DNA from: Lichenostomus cassidix
Lineage: Eukaryota > Chordata > Aves > Passeriformes > Meliphagidae
Reading direction: 5' to 3'
Length of the DNA: 64,000 bases
NCBI GenBank assembly: GCA_008360975.2
Contig: CM039182.1
Span: 91,719,405-91,783,404, forward strand
Position 1 is the stretch's first letter; every line of letters starts with the position of its first letter. Positions 55,301 to 64,000 of the stretch are shown here, one piece after another. The notes beneath the pieces are model-generated. The model saw only the letters and a list, made by a program, of their open reading frames with translations. It ran no database searches and was not told the DNA's origin. The position numbers were made by a program, and so were the translations under genes.

Positions 55301-56814
55301 GGTACTTGAATTTTACAGGTATTTGTTACAGGTTTATATGAATGAAAGTGAAGTGAAAGGAACATGTTCATCACCTGCAACAAAAAGTGCAACAATTCCT
55401 GGTTTCTGTAGAAGTTTGTTGCATAGTCCTCAGGCAGCTCTGCAGAAAAGTATCATTTTAGCAGAGACAAATTGGGCTGAAACTATTTTGGAGATCCAAG
55501 TTTATCATAAATGGTCTGTGCCAGAGAGAAAGATTTTGTGTTCTGGAAACATCCACAAAAACACTGACAATGTTCTTTCCCCAAGGTGGCAACTAAAAAG
55601 CAGCATACTGACAGAACAAGTCAAGTAATCAGCAGTTACCTTGTCTTTTGATACATTTGCTAGCCTTGAATTTTTTAAAAACACAGTAGTTTATGATTGT
55701 CCTGTAAGGTTGCTTCCTTTTATTGTCAGTAACCTCTTCTTTGTAACTGTTCCAGGTGCCAGGGGCACAACCCATTCATCAGGTTTCACCAGCAGTGGGA
55801 TCTCTGGTGGATCCAAGGCCTCCAGCATGATGTCCCGGGAGGCCACATCTCACGGCGGTGGAATTCCCAGAGGTGGCACAACTTCCACTGTCCAGTCTAT
55901 CTGTAAGTGGAAGTTCTCTTGATACAGATGAATTAACAAATGACTTCTGAAAAGTCAGCAGTATTTCAGCTCATTAACTTGAAATTTACCAGATGAAGGG
56001 ATGTAAGTAACAGAAGTGGCTGCTTTGTACTTGAAGTAATATTTCTAGTGTTTGTTTCTTTAAACTTGGTGGGAAGATGAAGCTGGGGAATAGTTGGAAA
56101 TCACCATGCCACAAAGTTGCAAAGGTATGAGTGGGCAGCAGAGACAAATCTGAAACAGTGGGACAGAAAACAAAGCTCAATGGACTTTTAGATTATGCTC
56201 TCATCAGCACCACAGTGGCAGTTCAATAATTCTTTTTCCACCACAAATTCAGGATCAAGCCAAGAGCTTCAATATACAAAGCAAATGTAGTGGGAAAAAA
56301 CAGTGAAACCCGAGAATGGAGACTGAAAGACTGACAGACAGGAATCATTAGTCTACTTCTTGTGGCCTTTTAGAACAGCTTCGCCTTCTTTCCTTTAAAA
56401 GAAATTCCTTGGGTGAAAACCAGAGGAATCTGCCTGCACTTACCAGCTCAAAGCAGAGAACAACAGAAATCTTCCTCACCTCACCACTGCCAGGTTAATG
56501 CAACCCACACCTAGATGAAACAAACCAAATTATGAGAGCCTGGTCTATAGCTGAATGCATCAGTAAGGATGCTAATTGTGTCAGTAGGATCCTCTGGGGT
56601 TAGGAAGAGAATTGGAGATAGGATTGAAGTTCTTCATTTCAAAAAGTGTCTTTCAAATAATAACACAGGCCTTTGATTTCTGACCTGGGAAGGTTTGTAG
56701 CCAATGCTTGCATAGTCCATGTTTTCCTGTGCTGCAACTTTGCTTTATACTGTTCTCAGAATTATTTATCTATATTTGTTCTTAGCAATGGGCGGAAAAG
56801 GAGGAAGACGCTGA
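52332..56814 (+). CDS. ISG12/IFI27-like protein with two hydrophilic repeats (three exons)
   Basis: The exons are 52,332-52,479, 55,756-55,902 and 56,786-56,814. The donors are GTATGA and GTAAGT, the acceptors TTCCAG and TTCTTAG, and both introns are phase 1. The product is 107 aa. Residues about 10-49 and 59-98 are two copies of one 40-residue repeat (28 of 40 identical), each starting GFTSSGI and containing ASSMMS and GGG. This spacing and the flanking words match the ISG12 (IFI27/IFI6) repeat. In that family the positions between MMS and GGG, and those after GFT, are mostly alanine or other small hydrophobic residues forming membrane helices. Here they are His/Arg, Glu, Ser, Gln and Gly in both copies, so no membrane segment is predicted. 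The tail is GGKGGRR. No signal peptide is seen. The promoter is interferon-type. Family assignment is likely; function is unknown. Confidence 0.82.
53291..53314. repeat. Perfect inverted repeat (11-bp arms) in intron 1 of the ISG12-like gene
   Basis: AGGTTTCAACC, two bases, then GGTTGAAACCT. It lies 0.8 kb downstream of exon 1. The arms include GAAAC/GTTTC words but not the spacing of an ISRE. No role is known. Confidence 0.9.
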
Positions 56815-56938
56815 AGAAAAGAAAAACATCAGTCCAGATATGAGCTCTGCAAGTGATTCATCCTTCACCATGAGCTTTGACAACTTCTCCACTCTTTTGA
56901 TCTCACTGCTATGAAAGGCAAAGCCCTCCCCATGCACA

Positions 56939-56944
56939 AATAAA
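56939..56944 (+). terminator. Polyadenylation signal of the ISG12-like gene
   Basis: AATAAA 125 bases after the stop codon at 56,812-56,814. A short 3' UTR of about 145 bases fits the compact interferon-induced genes of this family. Confidence 0.65.
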
Positions 56945-56964
56945 CTTTCTGTTAAAATGATGGA

Positions 56965-58195
56965 TTCTTGCATTAAATTAATGGGGACAGAGATGACGGG
57001 TAGTTTTTTCCTTGATTAAATATTCTCTGAAGCACATACAAATACAAGCCAATGGAAGTTTAGGTACTTTGGGATGCAAAGATGTCTTAGGAAAACCCTG
57101 GGTTTAGCAACACTAGACTCTTCAGTTGCAAGTAGCTTGCTTTGTTTATTTTACAAATAGTAATTACAGTGCAAAAGTCACCCTGTTATGAGAGAAGCAT
57201 AGAAACACTCAGTAAAGGGCATCCAGCTGTTCCTTCTAGATGTACTTTTAATAGGCTATTAAATTAAATTCTACTTAATAAAGGAGACACATAATTAAAC
57301 AAAAACAGGTCCCAGGAATGGTTTTTGTATGCCTATAGAGTTTCTAAGGTCCCTTTCACAATAATTTCTAGCTCCTGTTTGCTTGTAGCAATGTGTCAGC
57401 TTTGCCCCACTCAGACTGAAACTACCCCTGTAAACTTATGTTACGTGAGAATAGATAAGGAGGAGAGCCCTTTTTCTCTGATACTGGTCTCACTGTTGGG
57501 GCTTTTTGCTGTTCCTCACACCTGGCTCCTTTCCTTCATATGTGCTCATACAATGATGCTTCCCCAAATACACATAACACTGTGCATTCCCTATGCAAAT
57601 TCCCACCACATACGTATTAACCCACACTTTCATCTTCCTTCTGTCTTTCTGGCTCCTCATCCTCCCTACCCTATCACCTCCCTCCCTTTGTATTTCTAAC
57701 AAAACCACACAGCACATCATCTTCTTCCCTTTCCCTGCTCCAAGATGGAGAGAATCTCACACCTTCACAGCAGAAGTTAAGAGGTGCTGGATTTGGGAAG
57801 CTGCAGTCACTGATCTTCTCCAATGATTCCTGTCACCCTGCTTGAGCATTCCCATCTCAGCTGCATTTCTCCCCAGCTGGATTTCTCCCACACACCTTAT
57901 GCTCTCAGATATGATCTTCTCCCTGCTGTCTAGGCACCTTCCTAAATGGACATTAGAAGTCAACATTTGCCTCTGATTGAAGCAAAGTTAAATTGGATTA
58001 TATGATGAGTGGCAAAATGCTAGCGTGGAGGAGAGACTGATGAAGAGTATGAGCAATGTATCTTCACTTGCTGTGCTATGCAAAGCATGAAAAGACACTT
58101 GATAAACAAGGGCTTTGTTTCATAGGCTAAAGCTGATGTCCTAGCAAGGAGCTATCTTGGGCAAATTCTTAAATGTAACCAGGAGTTGAAGTCAT
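56965..58195. other. Intergenic stretch, nothing recognised
   Basis: Unique sequence. The 124-codon frame at 57,325-57,699 (plus) is anonymous and low in complexity, with many Pro, His and Ser residues. Confidence 0.45.
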
Positions 58196-58440
58196 AAAAT
58201 CATAGAAAGATTTATTTTGAAAGAGACCTTGGTGTGAGGAGACTGAGATCAGTTCTCTAGTCTAAACTTCTGCTAAAGAAGGGTTAAACTTCATGCTTAG
58301 AACTGTTTGCTCAGAATTTCCTTTGCTGAAAAGAATCCAGTGGCTCATTAAGTAGAGATTCAATGACAATATATTTTAGAGTTTTCCACAGTTTAACTTG
58401 AGTTGAGCAGTAGTTGACATGCTCATATGCATGTGAAATC
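58196..58440 (-). mobile_element. CR1 3' fragment, old copy
   Basis: The fragment begins with TCATAAAATCATAGAAAG (reverse-complement CR1 tail). It then follows the CR1 3' region at low identity: GAGACCTTGGTGTGAGGAG, CTAGTCTAAACTTCTGCTAAAG and TGTTTGCTCAGA. Strong divergence indicates an old insertion, and the upper boundary is uncertain. Confidence 0.75.
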
Positions 58441-59038
58441 TTTCCTGCTCAATGCCTTCATGCTGGCTATCTATTGCTAATTGTATCTAATTATAGTATT
58501 GCTGTTGTATTCTGAACAAATAAAATGAAGGAATGAAGAGCATGATGTCCAGGTAAAATGAAAAAAAATTAAATTGTTATGAAGTAAAAAATGGAAGAAT
58601 CCAGGACTCATAGACAACAACTACAGACTCAAGGGTCTGTGAATCTGATGGAGAAATATGGGACATGTTCTCTGTAATGGTAATTTAGGTGTAATTTTCA
58701 GCCTTTCTTACAACCTGTCTCCATTTTCCTCTAACATCTCTCCAGATCTCAGCCACCTCTCTGCAACAATGATTTCCACACATGCCCCAAGCACAAAGTA
58801 AAGGTTTGGCCAGACAAAAACAATAGGATCTGGAAACTAGTGTCACCATCTCCTGAAGGGGAAAAGGAGGGAAAAGCTCCTGGTTTTACTCTGATGAAGG
58901 TTCTATCTGGTTCTTCTGTGGTAAACACTACCACCTGCTTTCCTACTGTCCCCATCAAAACTCACTCCAGTTAAGCAATCCCCTTTCCCTCTCACTTTCA
59001 AACATGCTTTGAGTCATCCTTGATCCCAGTTATAGCAG

Positions 59039-60136
59039 TGTCATGGTTTGACCCTGGCCAAGCACCAGGCACCCACAACAGCTGCTCACCCCACTCTCCC
59101 CTGCCACAACTAGGCAGAGGAGAGGGAAAAATAATTAACAAAGGGTTCATGAGATAAGGACCGAGAGAAAATACTCCGGGGCAAAACAGGTCCAGCTTAG
59201 AGTTGCAAAGTGAATTTATTACTAACAAAGTCAGAGGAGGATAATGAGAAGTAAAACAAGCCCTTAAAGACACCATTCTTTCCCCCAGCCCCACCCTCCT
59301 TCCCACTTATAGTGCAGGGGAACAGGGTGTTGAGGTTTGGTCAGTTCATCACCAAGGTCCTTCTGCTGCTGCTCAGGGAGAGGAATCCTTGCCCTGCTTC
59401 GCTGTGGGGTCACTCCCATGGGAGACAGTTGTCCATGAACTTCTCCTGCATGGGTCCAAATCTCATGAGCAGCAGTCCTCCCAAAACTGCTGCAGCGTGA
59501 GCTTCCCCCATGGCCGGACAGTCCTCCCAAGACTTCTGTGGGGTGGGTCACTCATCCATGGGGTGCAGTCCTCCAAGGCCAGGCTGCTCCAGCTGGAAAG
59601 TAGAGTCCCCTCTCTCAACGAGTTTCCCACTGGAACACAGCCTCCTCCAGGCATCCACCCTCTCCAGCATGGTCACCTCCCCATGGGCTGTGGGTGGATC
59701 TCTGCATCCCCTGTGGGTCCCATGGGCTGCAGGGGCACAGCTGCTCCACCATGGTCTTCACCACGGCCGGCAGAGGAATTTTGACTCTAGCACCTGGAGC
59801 ACCTCCTGCCCCTCCTTCTCCACTGACCTTGGTGTCTCCATGTTGTTTCCCTCACATATTCTCACCTCCTCCTCCTTCTCTGGCCAAAAACCACTGCATG
59901 CACATATTGTTTTGATTTCTTCTTAAATATGTTATCACAGAGGCGTTACCACCATCTCTAATTGGTCCAGCCTTGGCCAGCAGCATGTCCATCATCTTCC
60001 AAGCCATCAGGAATTGGCTCTACTGGACATGACAGAAGCTTCCAGCAGCTTCTCACAGAAACCAGTTTTGTGCCCCTCCCCCCCAAAAAAAGTAACACCC
60101 ACAAAAACATAACCAAGGTCAAGCAAAACCAACACA
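59039..60136 (-). mobile_element. Solo LTR of a passerine-type ERV
   Basis: This is an element of about 1.1 kb running from TGTCATGGTTTGACCCTGGCC to ...CCAACACA, again TG...CA. On the minus strand AGTAATAAATTCACTTTGC (near 59,215) gives a polyadenylation signal upstream of U5-like sequence, which sets the orientation. The interior has a degenerate tandem structure in which short blocks (CATGGGxxGCAGTCCTCCA-like) recur at about 59,410-59,770, typical of this songbird LTR. The flanks are AGCAG (59,034-59,038) and GGCAG (60,137-60,141), a 5-bp target duplication with one mismatch. No internal retroviral sequence is present. The frames of up to 138 codons inside it are not genes. Confidence 0.88.
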
Positions 60137-63100
60137 GGCAGCAACCTCAAAACTGCTGCAGGACATCAGCAGGATGCTGTTTTCCTCTCCTGCCTTGGTT
60201 TACCCTCTGCAAGAGCTGTATTGGAGCACTTAGCTGGCTTGGGCTCTGCCCCATGGCCTCAGGTTACCTCTGGAAAAAGCTGTGGCTGCTTTGTCAAACA
60301 GCTACTGTGCTATAGATGGAGAAAGCTGGCTACATGCCCAAGAGCACACCTGAATTTTTCTAAGGCAGATAATGTTCCTTGTTAGCAGCAGTTTCATCCA
60401 TATTCTCAGAAGCCATCCCTTTACTCAGGACAAAGAGAGTGTAAGTTCAGTGTAGCACAACATAATTTTGACTAAACAGCTTTTTTTTTTTTTCTATTTA
60501 CTACAGATTCAAGGATGTGGGCAAGTAAAATTCAAAACAGAAGCTGCATCCTGCCTTTCTTGATTTTTACAGATCACCACTGATGCTGCATTTATAGATT
60601 TGTCCAACCAACATTATAAAAATAAAGGCATTGAAATTCCAGATACCTTATGGAGCATATGGTGCATATATGCAAAGACAGAATCAGAAGCTGTCTGGTC
60701 TTTAAGTCTGGTCAACTATATGGCTCCAATAAACCATCCTACATTTTTCTCCCTGGGCCTGATATAGCAGCCTGGGACCACTAAAATATAGCTATGATCT
60801 ACCAACAGATCTTTATTCCCCTCTATGCCTGTAGCACTGGCATGAGTTGAAGCAAGAAGGTCTGTCCTGGCTTTTTCCCATTTAAAAGTTTCTCCCTATA
60901 TGCAAATGCCAAGTTATGGTCCCAGAGAACAGCGAGGACCTTGATCCCCACAAGCTGACATTCATAAACCTGCTTAGCACTGATGATGATAAATGAGTCA
61001 TTTATTAGTCATGATAAACTAATGTAAGAGTGACAAGAACTAGTAGAAAAAGTGAAGTACCTACATAACTCATCAGACAGTTTTGTAAACTGAAGCTGTA
61101 TTATCCAAGAAACAATGTGGGATCATTTCACGGCAATTAAAGACCTTGTTTTTTATTCTTATCCTTATGCAGGGGGGAGAGATTTAAAAGTGAGTGTCAA
61201 CATTAATGGTGTCATTACTTGACCTCAGGTATTTTTGTCTTGTTAAAAAATGACTCACATTAGTGAGAGGTGACAAAAGGTATTTATGCCTAAAAGAAGG
61301 AAACCAAAGCAAGGATCCTTAATCAAGTACCATTTCACTTTTCAGCTTTTACGTAATTCTGGTGTTAAAAGTTTAGATTCTTTTCCCATCTTTAGATCTT
61401 GTGTTGAGAACTAGCCTAGATACCTTTGCCAAAGCAGGGAGAATTCTCAGCTGCATTTGAAATCCCTTCACTGAGTCAGCTCTAATAGGTCTGCAGGAGA
61501 ACAAAGGTAGAAGCTTCCCCCTGGAAGCCTTCCTCGCAGACTGCTTCAGCAAATTCATATGTACAGAACTATAAATGAATTATTTACATATTTAACAGAA
61601 TATAATTGGACAGGTCAAATAACAACAAATATGGCAATTCGAATCCTTCGTGTCTCTCAATCTATCTTCGCACAACAAATAGACAGAAAGAGAGAGAAAG
61701 GAAAAGAAGCAGCAGCGTGTGATTACCAGAGCAATAACGCTGGAGCAAGACACTGCAGAGAGCACATTGCTCTCTGCACAGAAATCAATCTCTCCCATGG
61801 GATGAGATCGATAGTTGTCTGACAGGACACTATGCAGGCAATTTAATAGTGTTTTATCTAAATGAATCCATTTCTTCCCCCAGTTGGCCTCACAGTTCAT
61901 AAGAAGTCTCTCTTAGTAAAATAGATTTCTTTATTTTTTATAATACAACAGGAAAGTATTTATCATTCTGAAGACACTGCCATTGTCTATTAAAAATCAT
62001 TTATCCCTGTTAGTTACTCATTACCTACAACTCTTTCCCAGCATCTTTATTCTTATTAGTTAACTCATGAACACAGCCCATAAAAATTACTTTCAGTTAC
62101 TCTGGAAAAATTTTTCTTACTCCAAAAAATTCTAAACTGTAGATCAGCCTTTTAGGAAAAATAAGCCCACACAGCAAGCAAACTTAGTTAATTCAAAGGA
62201 GTATTTGTATCTGAAATGACATTTTTATGTAACAAAAAAGCTTAATTTTTGGGGAATGATTTATACACAGAAATTGTCTGTCTAGTGTATCTATTTTAAT
62301 AGTACTTAATAAATAATAAACAATAAACCCAAGCTGATCTTATTAGTGGATATCTGTGTGAAGTAAATGATAATGAATGAGAAACCTTAATAAGCATAAT
62401 TCCAAGGATGGATCTTTGGCACTCTGGGAGTTTGGTATTGTGCCCCAAAGGCTCTTGTAAATCCAGCTGCAGTTCTTGCTCATCATTTAGAAGATTAGGG
62501 GCTGATAAGCGACAGTCAAGCCTTATTAGAACAGGCTAAGGCAACAGGAAACATTAATTGGGTAATTTAATGCACAAGGAGACATTAAATGCCTGCATTG
62601 TGGTTCAGATGCTGTTTCCTCTATTGATTTGTTCATGTCTTGTTCCATGAAATTCTCACAAATTCTTGGTGGAAAGGGTGTGAGACAAAGCCTAAGTTTA
62701 AAAAAAAAGAAACAGAATAATTATGTTATTTCCTAGGGCTTCCCTTTACTCCTTGTGTTAATAAGGGACCCATCAGTAGCCCTGCTCTTGGAAGCAAAAG
62801 AAAGAAGACAATTCCCTCTTCCAAGGATTCTTCCAATAAAGGAGGGGAGAGATCCCAGGTCTAGCATCTATCTGCAATGAAATGCTGTCTCACCATCTCA
62901 TTTGTGTTAGGGTTTCTTTACAGCGTGTGCATACAGCAGGAGCCTTGGGAATCTGGAAGTTCAGACTCTTTCCCTCTAGAAAACTGGGAACATTTAACAA
63001 AAATCTCTTCTCTTGCACCATTTTGGAGGAGATGTAGAAGTAGTTGCTGGACTGCTCTTCCTCCAGAAGTAAGGAAGATGAGAGGAAGCTCTTGACATGG

Positions 63101-64000
63101 CTGTTTCTTCCCTGTCTAATGCCTGAATTTATCCAATTATGTCAGTGGACTCACTCCGTCCCCTCAATGGTGGGTATTGGTGTCTGGAACACCAAAATCT
63201 CTGTTATATACTAGGTCCTGATTTGGGTCCCATTTTAAGACCTGCTTCCTGAGACACCTTTCCCACAGCTGAACAGAAATGAAAAGAGGTACTCTTAGAG
63301 TGGAAGATATTCAACATGAGAGGGGACAGGCTTTCCTTTACCTCACTGACCGAGGCACTCTTTGTCTCTCATTTTCTAGCACTGCAACTTGGGAGATCAG
63401 GGGTGATAATTCATGGACACTTTATTTTAATAATTTACTTTTGCAGCAATTTAAATATTAAAATGCATTTTGAAGGCATGCAAGCCTCATTAATTTCGAA
63501 TAAACATTGTACATTATGCTCTGTTTAACAGCATTCAATCCCACTTTTTGGACCCACAGTCTCTCCCTTCCACCCAGCAGCCTGGCACTGTTCCTGCTGC
63601 CAGCAAGTTTCCCTGTGTCCATGGTGAGGGCTAGGAGGCCACTCCTCACTGCCTGCTGCAGCAAAACTCACTGTGGGCATAGCACCCCTGCTCTTCAAGC
63701 TTTCTCAGGACTCTGATACTTGAAATTGGTGTCTTCTTCACACCTCCCCATGTTTTAAGGAAGTAAACAGCCTCGCTGAATTTATTTACTATCCCTAAAG
63801 TCATGGAAGCCTTGGTAGAAGAGGCAAGGTCCACCTACACCCCAAAACATCCCAAAACCACTGCATTAATCAGTGCTCTGGCTGTGCTCCTTCCAGCTCC
63901 TCAAGGACTGACCTAAACACAATGATCCAAGACTGACCACTGGCCCAGAAGCCTGGAACAAGACCAACACATTCCTTTCAAGCCAGCAACTGGGTTGGGA
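60137..64000. other. Intergenic stretch, no gene recognised; possible conserved elements
   Basis: AT-rich sequence with no recognisable exon. Two parts (about 61,600-61,860 and about 62,380-62,690) have the even composition and TAAT-rich motif content often seen in conserved non-coding elements; this is an impression only. If mammalian gene order is kept, TGFBR1 should lie further on, on the minus strand, but I found none of its exons here. Confidence 0.4.
61754..61778. repeat. Inverted repeat (11-bp arms, 3-bp loop)
   Basis: TGCAGAGAGCA, then CAT, then TGCTCTCTGCA. It is a perfect short hairpin in non-coding sequence, too short for a miRNA precursor. Confidence 0.85.

Noticed and set aside
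59389..59926. Open frames of 131 and 138 codons with repeated Ser/Pro/Gly words
   Set aside because: These are by-products of the degenerate internal repeats of the LTR at 59,039-60,136.
60137..64000. Last exon of TGFBR1, expected beyond ALG2 from mammalian gene order
   Set aside because: I found no minus-strand sequence encoding the conserved end of the kinase domain; the gene, if syntenic, lies outside the window.

Overview
The window looks like a bird nuclear chromosome, probably a songbird. The evidence is vertebrate split genes with GT/AG introns and a CpG-island promoter, at least eleven CR1 LINE copies or fragments (the dominant avian retroposon), and two solo LTRs of types I associate with passerine genomes. 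The species cannot be named from sequence alone. Almost all of the many short open reading frames are chance frames or pieces of repeats; I can support three protein-coding genes.

Layout. Positions 1-23,860 are a gene-free stretch with old CR1 copies (11.66-13.04 kb, 15.54-15.9 kb, 16.7 kb, 19.0-19.8 kb, 23.3 kb). SEC61B (minus strand, four coding exons, 96 aa) runs from 29,129 down to 24,112. ALG2 (plus strand, two coding exons, 412 aa) runs from 29,530 to 32,680. The two genes are head to head and share a CpG-island promoter of about 400 bp between their start codons. Both act at the endoplasmic reticulum: SEC61B is the beta subunit of the translocon, and ALG2 adds two mannoses to the lipid-linked oligosaccharide for N-glycosylation. 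The shared promoter region has sequence matches to UPR-type elements.

From 33.5 to 52 kb there is no recognisable gene. This stretch holds a CR1 tail (34.85 kb), a decayed Ty3/gypsy reverse transcriptase (35.6-36.15 kb, an unusual find in a bird), a CR1 ORF2 fragment (43.0-43.25 kb), a perfect 38-bp palindrome (43.66 kb) and a 908-bp solo LTR with a perfect 5-bp target duplication (45.83-46.74 kb).

The most interesting locus is at 52.18-56.96 kb: a small three-exon gene (107 aa) with an interferon-type promoter (ISRE and ETS/IRF composite sites, then a TATA box). Its product has two tandem copies of the ISG12/IFI27/IFI6 repeat, one per exon. In both copies the usually alanine-rich, membrane-seeking positions are polar, charged or glycine, so the protein is predicted to be soluble. 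I know of no description of such a protein, but I could not search databases.

The last 7 kb hold an old CR1, a second solo LTR (59.04-60.14 kb) and AT-rich sequence that may include conserved non-coding elements.
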